Source of the DNA: Campylobacteraceae bacterium
Lineage (GTDB): Bacteria > Campylobacterota > Campylobacteria > Campylobacterales > Sulfurovaceae
Direction: 5' to 3'
NCBI GenBank assembly: GCA_026985655.1
Contig: JALSQB010000016.1
Location: 1-19,215 of the forward strand
Length of the DNA: 19,215 nt
Shown here piece by piece: positions 7,501 through 13,543 of this stretch (position 1 is the first letter of the stretch; every line of letters starts with the position of its first letter). Below the pieces are notes generated by a model. The model saw nothing but the letters and a program-made list of their open reading frames with translations. It was not told where the DNA came from and ran no database searches. Both the position numbers and the translations under genes were made by a program.

Positions 7501-8186
7501 ACCTTGCTATTTATGCCAGTGATGCCAATTATAAAACAAGAGATATTGATTTAACTTTTATTGTTGATGTGAAAGCCAAAAAAGAGTTTGGAGAACCCTT
7601 GGGACTCTTAGGTAAAGTAAAAGAGATAAATGGACGGGTAGAACAAGCTCCTAAGCTCTTTACTGTGGTCGATTCTAACATTGTTTTTAAAGGAGAAAAA
7701 GAGATTAATCCTCTGCTTGACATTGCCGTAGAGTATGCTTTGCCTGATGTCCTCATTACGATTAATATTCATGGTAATGCCAAACGTCCAAAACTAACTT
7801 TTAGTTCAGAGCCTCCACTACCTAAAAAAGATATTTTATCGTATCTTTTACTTGGCGTATCTACGGCTTCTCTAGGAGAGGGAAAAGGCTCATTGGGGCG
7901 AGAAGCTCAACTCTTCATCATGAACCAAGCAGCACGAGATTTAGCCTATGAGCTTGAACTTGATAGAGTATTTATTAAAGATGATGGAACAGGTGAGGGC
8001 TATGCAATACAAGTAGGGAAAAAGATTAACGATAAAACGATGGCAATCATTGAGAACTCAAAAGAGGGGAACTCTTTTATTTTAGAGTATGAGGTGAATA
8101 AAAATATTAAAGTAGAGGTAGGACAGCATCAAAAAACGGTGCCATCTCAAAGTATTGACCTCTACTTTAGAAAAAGATTTAAATAA
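4509..8186 (+). CDS. tamB: TamB: inner-membrane-anchored bridging protein of the TAM complex
   Basis: 1225 residues (E. coli TamB is 1259). A single N-terminal anchor helix ('LIRWLILLLLLLLVVLFFLL', residues 11-30) is followed by a long series of beta-strand repeats, as expected of the AsmA/TamB superfamily, whose members form a hydrophobic groove spanning the periplasm and are implicated in phospholipid transport and barrel assembly. The C-terminal DUF490/TamB domain is recognisable by 'KKDILSYLLLG' near residue 1108. The final 'QSIDLYFRKRFK' is the barrel-like end that contacts TamA. Translation is coupled to tamA through a 1-base overlap. The region of residues 220-600 contains internal repeats of about 111-120 residues, marked by 'AKGDM'. 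The gene ends convergently with the DUF420 gene, with a palindromic repeat between. Confidence 0.92.
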   Translation: MRVFRLIYTLIRWLILLLLLLLVVLFFLLNSPAPLLTLLQKPLAKQGISYGHLKGGLLTGFTLSDVNYENKIKAKKVALKVDFDLLKERVLYVDYLHLEEAHIDKDFLRTLLDNNGSKKEDKEGNITLPFDKVKVKELTLSLQNIAYENYHIKSAKIRLNNFETDMKSKHQGEVYLLLDSNVAQVELEAKMQNNNYDLSAKVTGEQLFLSPILRENNLTLLSNPKFTLNAKGDMNRVYYALETKALALKYQAYEAQTKVLNLSGYYDLNSSDIQTKMKANIDANVAQLTMNTETFINLNDVNNSLIFDVKGVLNPKQKLLEEAVVKEQLKHQNIQLLALPQIDFLAKGDMKDLDFNTHIKNLKIKQDKIDLDLKSLDLKGESQVLKGDVKGVLLSDIDSTFGRANLNVNTSLNYKDINNSLRFTLKLDFDADRKMKSIYLAEQNLTIEKVPFLTLMAKGDMKKLDFETNIKGLTLKQEKISLNLQGLDLKGTSHILNGDTDLKVQSNFDSSITKGNVHADARFNFNHLEESLHFNAQTDLSLYDAYLNPLLKEQNLTIEGNTKLKVRANGSLTALTAQAELMSKVRKDKITSNIQLKTEEIVVNLKEEQIKGVLHLSSDAPELGLNIQSDFSGNYMKPKELHTNTSVEVKKFNAFGLNLTPFVPLNASVTSGVKGASLTLLSQKLKLKVQSEDYEHVRFNIKSEKIYPYKLMELPQALKGKFVKLDLEGKATLSMQYFSLNGLVESNKAFKLNLQASSDVKGLDVNIFSQHLKLTAKGDLKAKQIETVVTIDSLKEVQEEFQSLYDFALTEVDGAVKLNASLNGEQVKANISSKKIAFEKFSLEELEIDAHYAKELLTLNKLDFKTTGFKDKKLNQHVYLNQKGLISLGKKRDVLLDIHPNILVKASGTEEDLNAQVQVESLALGYPSYGELLLSCDIDYAQKGKKKKITGAIFMDKMKLQYESKFLDPSQDNDVIVLSKKSRVKKERDSFLEDTFIDLAIYASDANYKTRDIDLTFIVDVKAKKEFGEPLGLLGKVKEINGRVEQAPKLFTVVDSNIVFKGEKEINPLLDIAVEYALPDVLITINIHGNAKRPKLTFSSEPPLPKKDILSYLLLGVSTASLGEGKGSLGREAQLFIMNQAARDLAYELELDRVFIKDDGTGEGYAIQVGKKINDKTMAIIENSKEGNSFILEYEVNKNIKVEVGQHQKTVPSQSIDLYFRKRFK
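5544..5894 (+). repeat. internal duplication within tamB
   Basis: The 18-base string GCTAAGGGAGATATGAAA occurs at 5544-5561 and again at 5877-5894, exactly 333 bases (111 codons) apart. The protein around it is repeated: 'AKGDMKDLDFNTHIKNLKIK' versus 'AKGDMKKLDFETNIKGLTLK', followed by 'LDLKG' in both. Weaker copies begin near residues 224 ('AKGDMNRVYYALE') and 565 ('RANGSLTALTAQAEL'). Confidence 0.75.
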
Positions 8187-8193
8187 AATTCCG

Positions 8194-8222
8194 TAGGGGC
8201 GACCTCTGTGTCTGCCCTTTAT
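8194..8222 (+). repeat. GTAGGGGC-type palindromic repeat, copy 2
   Basis: GTAGGGGC, then CTCT, then TCTGCCCTTTA: the same 29-base unit as at 1489-1518 (minus strand). It fills most of the 41 bases between the convergent tamB and DUF420 stop codons and may serve as a weak two-way terminator. Confidence 0.7.
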
Positions 8223-8227
8223 TTAAA

Positions 8228-8707
8228 TTAGTAAACAAATAGAAGAACATACACCCAAATACCCGTAAATGAGGTCATAAAAATTCCTATAAAAGTGAAT
8301 TGACCAGCTTGTTTGTGGTTTAAAGAGTTCTTACCAGGTAATTGCCCTGCTTTGGAAGATTTTCTAGCTTTCCATAGGGTAATGCACCACACTACAAGGG
8401 AGATAACAGCAATGGCTATGTGAAAAATGAGTACATAGAGTGCATAACTATGAGAAGTATGACTTCCCTCAATAAATTTTTCAAACCCACCACCTGTACG
8501 AACACCATATTCAAAATATCCTACCACAATGATAGCAACAATAAAAATAATTGATTGGCTTAGTGCATGTAGGCTATAGTTTTTTACTTTAGCAAATGAG
8601 ATGGCGATAAGCACTAAAAAGGGTAGTAGTGCCACCATTATCATAACAAAATCCATAAAAAATGGAGCTCTTGTTCCTAAAAATCCTGTTTCAAACATAT
8701 AATTCAT
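8228..8707 (-). CDS. DUF420 (YozB-like) membrane protein
   Basis: 159 residues with four hydrophobic segments (about 20-38, 50-64, 88-112 and 137-158). Histidines sit at H47 ('LHALSQ'), H96 ('LIFHIAIA') and H131 ('LNHKQAGQFTF'); the pattern, with the closing 'FTGIWVYVLLF', is that of the DUF420 family. DUF420 proteins are integral membrane proteins often encoded near haem-copper oxidase assembly genes, and Staphylococcus CtaM of this family is needed for cytochrome oxidase function. No oxidase gene is seen here, so the role is inferred from the family only. The ribosome site is AAAGG, and the gene appears to have its own promoter at 8736-8741. Confidence 0.8.
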   Translation of the reverse strand: MNYMFETGFLGTRAPFFMDFVMIMVALLPFLVLIAISFAKVKNYSLHALSQSIIFIVAIIVVGYFEYGVRTGGGFEKFIEGSHTSHSYALYVLIFHIAIAVISLVVWCITLWKARKSSKAGQLPGKNSLNHKQAGQFTFIGIFMTSFTGIWVYVLLFVY

Positions 8708-8735
8708 TATTTATCCTTTAAATCGTTGTAATGGA

Positions 8736-8741
8736 AATATA
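8736..8741 (-). promoter_or_regulatory. -10 box of the DUF420 gene
   Basis: Minus strand TGTGCTATATT: TATATT with an upstream TGC, the same form as the GTGCTATAAT and GTGCTATACT boxes elsewhere in this window. The leader would be about 22 bases. Confidence 0.5.
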
Positions 8742-8766
8742 GCACAATGGACTTATATAAAGTTTT

Positions 8767-9549
8767 TTATGAGGGAATACGTAAATGCTGACCCACAAAA
8801 ATTTTATTTGGATTTTTGACGATTTCAGGATTTGCTTTAAAAATTTTTGGATAATCTTTATAGTTTCCATAAGCTTTTTGAGCAATTTTTGAAAGGCTAT
8901 CACCCTTTTGAACAATAATAACACGCATCTCATTTTCACGAAAAACAAGCTCTTTTTGAATAGATTGTGAATAGTTAGATGTTAAGTTCTCTACTTCATT
9001 GGTAATGGTAGCTAATTTATTACTCAATGTTAAAAGAGAAGCATTTACTAGCTCATTGTTTTGATTCTTTTCAATTACAACTTTATTGTAGTAGTTGGTC
9101 TCTTGAAAGTTTTGGGGTGAAGAGAGGTTATTTTCACTTTCTTGAAGTTGTTTTTCCAAAGGTTCTTCACTAAGAGTCTCTTTTGTTACGGCTTTTCCTT
9201 CTTGTTCTTTAAGTTGTAACATAACAAGTTTAACAATAAGCTCAATATCTTTTTTATCTATGGCTGAGGGGGATTCACTATTTGTTTTAAGTTGTATGCT
9301 TTGAGGTAAGTCTGTCTCTCTTATTAAGAAAGTTTCTTTGGGGTGAGAGTCAGTTACAGGTGTAGTAGTTTTATTTTCAATAATAGGATTAAAATAGTAA
9401 TAAAGATAAAAGATAGATGCGAGGAGTAATACTACAGCCAGAAGTGTAAAGAGTATTTTATTAAGTTTTTGACTTTTTGATTCTTGAACATACATTTTTC
9501 TATAAGCATCATAATACTCATTATTCTGTTTGTTTGAATTGTAATGCAT
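8767..9549 (-). CDS. membrane-anchored LysM-domain protein
   Basis: 260 residues: a short cytoplasmic N-terminus rich in Asn/Tyr, one transmembrane helix (about 32-53, 'ILFTLLAVVLLLASIFYLYYY'), a charged, probably coiled or disordered periplasmic stretch (about 60-200), and a C-terminal LysM domain (about 209-259, 'VQKGDSLSKIAQKAYGNYKDYPKIFKANPEI' and 'IFVGQHLRIPS'). LysM binds N-acetylglucosamine chains of peptidoglycan, so the protein probably tethers the inner membrane to the cell wall. There is no catalytic domain. The start is supported by AAAGGA 6 bases upstream. It lies between the DUF420 and CAP genes, with 59-base and 90-base gaps. Confidence 0.85.
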   Translation of the reverse strand: MHYNSNKQNNEYYDAYRKMYVQESKSQKLNKILFTLLAVVLLLASIFYLYYYFNPIIENKTTTPVTDSHPKETFLIRETDLPQSIQLKTNSESPSAIDKKDIELIVKLVMLQLKEQEGKAVTKETLSEEPLEKQLQESENNLSSPQNFQETNYYNKVVIEKNQNNELVNASLLTLSNKLATITNEVENLTSNYSQSIQKELVFRENEMRVIIVQKGDSLSKIAQKAYGNYKDYPKIFKANPEIVKNPNKIFVGQHLRIPS

Positions 9550-9639
9550 TTCTAATCCTTTAGAATATTATTAATTAATATATAATAACATTTTAGAACT
9601 TTAACACTACTTTAATATATTTTATTAGGTTGAAAATTG

Positions 9640-10221
9640 TTATTTTTTTGCCCCAAAACTTTGTGTCCAATAGATTCCGTAATCAGAATCTTGATTTACC
9701 ACCACAGCAACACCAATCTCTTTAAAATTAGCATTCATCATATTTGTACAGTGTGCAGGAGAAGCCAACCAAGCATTTACAGCCTCTTCAATACTTGCTT
9801 GACCTCCTGCAATATTTTCACCAATGGTTCTGTATTCTACATAGCCATGGGCTTTAATACGTTCATTAAAGTAACTTTTATTGTGATTGTTATCTCCTGT
9901 AATATCAGAACTTGTTCCTGAACCATAGTGAGAAAAGGTATTACTCTGTGCTAAGTCATAAGAGTGTTCATAAGCCGCAGCATAGAGTTCAGTGTTCCAT
10001 GTCAATGCAGGAGCAGGCGAGACTAAACCATTGCCATCGTGACAATCTCTTGCCACTGATCGGGCTTTGTTAATGGCTTTTAAAATCTCATTTTGAGTAG
10101 TTTTTTGTGCAGTTTCATAAGAAGTATCTTTTGCTGAAGTAGTAGGTGCAACAGAATCATTTCCACAAGCAATAAAAAAGAGAGAGATAAATGTAAGAAT
10201 AAGTGTTTTTAAGAGTGTCAT
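9640..10221 (-). CDS. CAP (SCP/PR1) domain lipoprotein
   Basis: 193 residues. The N-terminus is a lipoprotein signal ending 'LFFIAC' (acylated C19). The CAP domain runs from about residue 42 to the end: helix 'EILKAINKARSVARDC', then 'LTWNTELYAAAYEHSYDLAQSNTFSHYGSG' (H98), 'TIGENIAGG' (E135), 'AVNAWLASPAHCTNMMNANFKEIGVAV' (H157) and the closing 'DYGIYWTQSFG'. These carry the conserved His and Glu residues of the CAP cavity. Bacterial CAP proteins are extracellular or periplasmic with mostly unknown function; lipid, metal and protease roles have been proposed. The ribosome site is AGGAAG, with the promoter at 10251-10256. Confidence 0.9.
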   Translation of the reverse strand: MTLLKTLILTFISLFFIACGNDSVAPTTSAKDTSYETAQKTTQNEILKAINKARSVARDCHDGNGLVSPAPALTWNTELYAAAYEHSYDLAQSNTFSHYGSGTSSDITGDNNHNKSYFNERIKAHGYVEYRTIGENIAGGQASIEEAVNAWLASPAHCTNMMNANFKEIGVAVVVNQDSDYGIYWTQSFGAKK

Positions 10222-10250
10222 AATACTTCCTATTGTTTTTTGTTAAAAAA

Positions 10251-10256
10251 AGTATA
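10251..10256 (-). promoter_or_regulatory. -10 box of the CAP lipoprotein gene
   Basis: Minus strand GTTGTATACTTT: TATACT about 30 bases before the ATG. Confidence 0.5.
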
Positions 10257-10335
10257 CAACTATTAAACTTAAATAATATTTAACATTTTTAATTATTTTA
10301 TAAAATTAATTAAAAAAGCAAAAATTTTTAATTAA

Positions 10336-10788
10336 TTACTCTATAATTAAGCCATTTCTATCTATTTTTTTCCATTTTCCTCCATCTAATATTTTATTTG
10401 AACCCACTTTTTTTTCTTTACAAGCTATACAAATTTCTGCTTTTCCTTTATAAAAAGGAAAAGCAAAGTCGTAAATTGGTTTTAATACGATGTCAAGGTT
10501 TGAATTGAAAAAACCAATTTTACCATTTACTTTGGTTCGTGCTAATCCATCTGAAAAAGGGTCAGCTTGGTTTTCATAGGTCAAAGTTTGTATCGCTTTT
10601 CCATCTTTTCGTACATAATAGTAATGATTGTTAATAAATACAGAGACAATCTCTTCCCCTTTAAAATCTAATTGCTTAAGATAGTTGGGTGTAATATAGT
10701 GAGAAATAGGAGTTTCTATTTTTATGGGGGTAGATTGAGAACATGCAATAAAAGTAAGTGAAGAAAAGAGAAGTAAGAGATATTTCAT
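10336..10788 (-). CDS. WG-repeat lipoprotein
   Basis: 150 residues. The lipoprotein signal ends 'LTFIAC' (C16). The mature part has WG-type beta repeats: 'NHYYYVRKDGKAI', 'FSDGLARTKVNGKIGFFNSNLDIVLKPIYDFAFPFYKGKAEI' (the clearest unit: 'G..G..N...IV..P.YD.A.PF..G.A') and 'KWKKIDRNGLIIE'. WG repeats are a structural motif of bacterial envelope and exported proteins; the binding partner is not known. It has its own promoter (10807-10812) and ribosome site (AAAGG), so it is probably not part of the nifSU transcript just upstream, although the gap is only 64 bases and no strong terminator lies in it. Confidence 0.8.
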   Translation of the reverse strand: MKYLLLLFSSLTFIACSQSTPIKIETPISHYITPNYLKQLDFKGEEIVSVFINNHYYYVRKDGKAIQTLTYENQADPFSDGLARTKVNGKIGFFNSNLDIVLKPIYDFAFPFYKGKAEICIACKEKKVGSNKILDGGKWKKIDRNGLIIE

Positions 10789-10806
10789 TTTAAAGCCTTT
10801 CTTTTA

Positions 10807-10812
10807 ATTATA
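10807..10812 (-). promoter_or_regulatory. -10 box of the WG-repeat lipoprotein gene
   Basis: Minus strand GTGCTATAAT: a consensus TATAAT, with the ATG about 18 bases downstream. It lies in the gap after nifU. Confidence 0.6.
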
Positions 10813-10852
10813 GCACTCTAAAATAAAATATTTATATAAAAAGAGTAAGCCT

Positions 10853-11824
10853 TTAGATAGGCAATACTCTAATATTTTGGTCTAGTTTCTCTTTTAAAAT
10901 ATTCTCAATGGCAAAGAGTGTTCCTGTGTCTGCACTTGAACAACCATTACACGCACCTAAGTAGCGGATATAAATATCATGGTTCTCACCATTCTCTTTA
11001 ATATCTAAAATCTCCATATCACCACCGTCCATGATGAGCATTTGACGAATATTATCATCAATCACTTTTTCTGTGGCTTTAAGTTTTTGTACTACTGTCA
11101 TTTTTGCAAATTCAATGCTTGATTCTGCTCCACCAAGGGTTGAACCAGCAGCCATTTTCTCTTTTTCATACTCTTCAAGTAAATCTACTAAATAAATGTC
11201 TTTTTCTTCATGTCCACCAGGTCGAATACATGATTTACAAAAACCACCTGCTTTGGTGTAGTCTGTAATCTGTTCAACCGTAGTTAAGTCATTAAGTCTA
11301 ATTACCTCCTTGAGCGTATTAAGGGTAACTCTCGCACATTCACAAACGATTATTTCTTCTTCAAAGCTTTCCATATCAACGTTAAGGTATTGACCTGCTG
11401 CTTTTTTAATGACATCATACGCCATAACAGAACAGTGCATTTTTTGAGGTGGAACAGAGGGCACATCTGGTGTGTCTCTCATTGCTTTTTCAACGTCAAT
11501 GTTGGTAATTTTAACTGCCTCTTGAACAGTTTTATATTTACATAGCTCTGCCATAACATCTGAGCTGGCAATCGCTGTACCACAACCAAAACTTTTGAAT
11601 TTAGAATCCATAATCACGTCTGTGTTTGGGTTTACTACCCAGTAAAGACGCACGGCATCTCCACAAGACTCAGCCCCAAAGTCAGCCACAATGAGTTTAC
11701 CACCCATCTCTTGGGCTTGTTCTGTTGTAATTTCACCCATATTTTTTGGGTTGTTCATTAACTCGGTTACTTTATCGCTGTACTCATCCCAGATGGTACC
11801 ACCTACTAAACTATCTAATCCCAT
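10853..11824 (-). CDS. nifU: NifU: Fe-S cluster assembly scaffold, three domains
   Basis: 323 residues with the complete three-domain NifU plan. The IscU-like scaffold (1-150) has C54 ('AESCGDAV'), C81 ('SFGCGTAIASS') and C131 ('MHCSVMAYD'). The central BFD-type [2Fe-2S] domain (about 158-205) has C161-x-C163 and C196-x2-C199 ('GGFCKSCIRPGG'). The C-terminal NFU domain (about 240-323) has C292-x2-C295 ('YLGACNGCSSADTGTLFAIE'). It receives sulfide from NifS and passes [2Fe-2S] or [4Fe-4S] clusters to client proteins in the cytoplasm. In Campylobacterota this NIF-type pair is the general housekeeping Fe-S system, and no nitrogenase gene is present here. It starts 24 bases after nifS, with AAAGGA before its ATG. 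Confidence 0.96.
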   Translation of the reverse strand: MGLDSLVGGTIWDEYSDKVTELMNNPKNMGEITTEQAQEMGGKLIVADFGAESCGDAVRLYWVVNPNTDVIMDSKFKSFGCGTAIASSDVMAELCKYKTVQEAVKITNIDVEKAMRDTPDVPSVPPQKMHCSVMAYDVIKKAAGQYLNVDMESFEEEIIVCECARVTLNTLKEVIRLNDLTTVEQITDYTKAGGFCKSCIRPGGHEEKDIYLVDLLEEYEKEKMAAGSTLGGAESSIEFAKMTVVQKLKATEKVIDDNIRQMLIMDGGDMEILDIKENGENHDIYIRYLGACNGCSSADTGTLFAIENILKEKLDQNIRVLPI

Positions 11825-11848
11825 GATTTTTCCTTTATTTTCTATTTT

Positions 11849-13051
11849 TTAATGTGCAAGTGTAAGTCCAGACTCATGACCCTCTGGAGCATAAGCAAAT
11901 GAACTTGAAATTTCTCTAAGTCTGGCAACAGCTTTTTTAACAGTTGCTAAGGTATAGTCAATCTCTTCTTGCGTGGTGTAACGACTAAGCGAAAATCTAA
12001 TGGCTGTATGTGCCAAATCTTCATCTGCCCCAATCGCCTCCATCACTGAGTTGGCTTCAAGGTCTTCAGAAGCACAAGCAGAACCTGTACTCGCTCCAAT
12101 GCCTGCTTGGTTTAAGTCCCAGAGCATAGATTCACCCTCAATCCCTCTAAAAGAGATAAGAATGGTATTAGGTGTTCGATACTTGCGTGGTGTTACAACA
12201 AAAGTATCTGAAATTTTGAGAAGTTCATCTTCAAAGTTATCTCTCATCTCTCTAATTTCACTCATCTCAAAGTCAAGGGCATCAATGGCTTGTTCCATGG
12301 CTTTTCCCATGCCAATAATCCCTGGAACATTAAGGGTTCCTGAACGGTGACCACCCATTTGCGAACCACCATGAAATAGTGGCATTAGCTCTTTACCTTT
12401 TTTCATGTATAAAGCACCAACGCCTTTAGGACCATGAAACTTATGGGCAGAAAATGTTAAGTAATCGACATTAAAGTCTTGAACACTAACAGGCAACTTT
12501 CCAATGGCTTGAACAGCATCGGTATGAAAGAGTACTTTATGTTCAGCACAAATCTCACCAATCTCTTGGACAGGGAAGATAGCACCTGTCTCATTGTTAG
12601 CCCACATAACAGAGACTAAAGCCGTTTTAGATGTAATACTATCTCTAACTGCTTGTGCTTCAATTAATCCTTCTGAGTTTATTGGTAAATAGGTCACTTT
12701 GCAACCCATAGATTCAATAAATTTAGCCGTAGCAATAATAGAAGGGTGTTCCACTTCAGAGATAATAATATGGTTTTTACGACCTGTTAATATATACTCA
12801 AAATAGATTGATTTAAGCACCCAGTTATTACTCTCTGTAGCACAAGAGGTAATAACCACAGAGTCTTTTCTATCTGCATTAATTCCTGCATAAATTCTCT
12901 CCATGGCTGTCTTAATGTGAGGGTGGGTCTCACCTGCAAACGCATGTAGTGAGTTTGGGTTACCATATTTCTTTACAAAAAAAGGCTCCATCTCTTCAAA
13001 TACATGTGGATCAACAAGGGTAGTAGCATTATTATCCAAATAAACTTTCAT
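11849..13051 (-). CDS. nifS: NifS: cysteine desulfurase
   Basis: 400 residues, the usual length. A class V aminotransferase-fold PLP enzyme: 'YLDNNATT' start (residues 4-11), H102 in 'EVEHPSI', 'HTDAVQAIGK' (PLP-contacting D178 and Q181), the Schiff-base lysine K204 in 'FSAHKFHGPKG', 'GGHRSGTLNVPG' and the catalytic persulfide cysteine C326 in 'STGSACAS'. It converts cysteine to alanine and transfers the sulfur to NifU. It is the first gene of the nifS-nifU operon, with ribosome site AAAGGA. An IscR-type inverted repeat lies 38-50 bases before the start codon. All key residues are present. Confidence 0.96.
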   Translation of the reverse strand: MKVYLDNNATTLVDPHVFEEMEPFFVKKYGNPNSLHAFAGETHPHIKTAMERIYAGINADRKDSVVITSCATESNNWVLKSIYFEYILTGRKNHIIISEVEHPSIIATAKFIESMGCKVTYLPINSEGLIEAQAVRDSITSKTALVSVMWANNETGAIFPVQEIGEICAEHKVLFHTDAVQAIGKLPVSVQDFNVDYLTFSAHKFHGPKGVGALYMKKGKELMPLFHGGSQMGGHRSGTLNVPGIIGMGKAMEQAIDALDFEMSEIREMRDNFEDELLKISDTFVVTPRKYRTPNTILISFRGIEGESMLWDLNQAGIGASTGSACASEDLEANSVMEAIGADEDLAHTAIRFSLSRYTTQEEIDYTLATVKKAVARLREISSSFAYAPEGHESGLTLAH

Positions 13052-13084
13052 TTTTTTCCTTTGAGTTTGAACTCATAATTTTAA

Positions 13085-13105
13085 ATCAGACAAATTTAGT
13101 CTTAT
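13085..13105 (-). promoter_or_regulatory. IscR-type palindrome upstream of nifS
   Basis: The core on the minus strand is GACTAAATTTGTC (13101 to 13089): GAC-N7-GTC, matching 12 of 13 positions of the IscR type-1 core GACTRWWWYAGTC as I recall it. The symmetry extends outward to ATNAGAC...GTCTNAT. Likely -10 sequences (TAAAAT at 13078-13083) lie just downstream, so a bound repressor would block the promoter. The flanks differ from the E. coli consensus, and no iscR gene is in the window. Confidence 0.45.
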
Positions 13106-13168
13106 TTAACTTTTTCCATAGTACAGAATGAAAGCTTAATTTATCATGAGTTAATTTTTTTTTGGGAT

Positions 13169-13174
13169 TATACT
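13169..13174 (+). promoter_or_regulatory. orphan promoter -10 box
   Basis: TATACT preceded by a run of nine T and GGGAT. By the style of other promoters here it is good, yet no convincing protein gene follows within 300 bases. Transcription would start near 13180. Confidence 0.45.
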
Positions 13175-13255
13175 GCTTTAGTGGTTAAAAAAGAGTTACA
13201 GTTGAATTCTTATCTACTACTTATACCTACTTTGAAGAGAGTAGTAAAAAAATCC

Positions 13256-13284
13256 TTCTATCAATTTTAGTCAAAATGATAGAA
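13256..13284 (+). repeat. hairpin inside the candidate RNA
   Basis: TTCTATCA(A)TTTT pairs with AAAATGATAGAA: 12 base pairs with one bulged A around the loop AGTC. Confidence 0.6.
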
Positions 13285-13400
13285 ATTTACTTTATTCAGC
13301 TATTGCTTATAGCTCTAAGAATGATGATTTTATAGAATTAGTCGCAGTTTAATTTTATTGAACTTAGGTTGATAGTCTTGATAAAAAATAATAAAAAATA

Positions 13401-13453
13401 ATATAAAAATACAATAAAATTATTAAAATAATAATTTTATTGTATTTTTATAT
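13401..13453. repeat. perfect 25-bp AT-only-type inverted repeat
   Basis: The arms 13401-13425 and 13429-13453 are exact reverse complements, 25 bases each, with loop AAA. Only one G-C pair is present (ACAAT against ATTGT). Its plus-strand right arm is T-rich, so it could end transcription coming from 13180. It lies 4 bases upstream of the TATAAT that probably drives the TPR gene, and cruciform extrusion near that promoter is also possible. Confidence 0.85.
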
Positions 13454-13456
13454 ATA

Positions 13457-13462
13457 TATAAT
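13457..13462 (+). promoter_or_regulatory. -10 box of the TPR gene
   Basis: TATAAT at the end of an alternating TA run, immediately after the inverted repeat. Transcription would start near 13469. Confidence 0.45.
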
Positions 13463-13543
13463 TTACATTGTGATAATATAGTGATATATAGGTCAGAACT
13501 TTCAATTAAAAAAGAGGAATGGCTAAAAAATGAGAGGGCTTTA

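Larger units (their letters stand above)
13180..13453 (+). ncRNA. candidate small RNA in the nifS-TPR gap
   Basis: The interval 13052-13543 has no convincing gene on either strand. On the plus strand it runs from a promoter-like box (13169-13174) through a hairpin (13256-13284) to a perfect 25-bp inverted repeat whose second arm is T-rich (13401-13453). That would define an RNA of about 270 bases. The longest open stretch inside is about 33 codons (13248-13351) with no start codon or ribosome site, so a non-coding RNA or a decayed gene is more likely than a protein gene. Confidence 0.22.

Noticed and set aside
10853..13051. Part of a nitrogenase cluster
   Set aside because: The nifS-nifU pair is the housekeeping Fe-S system in Campylobacterota; no nifHDK, nifB or other nif gene is nearby.
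13063..13074. GAGTT-TG-AACTC palindrome in the nifS leader as an operator
   Set aside because: The arms are only 5 bp, and it lies between promoter and ribosome site without a family match; chance is plausible.
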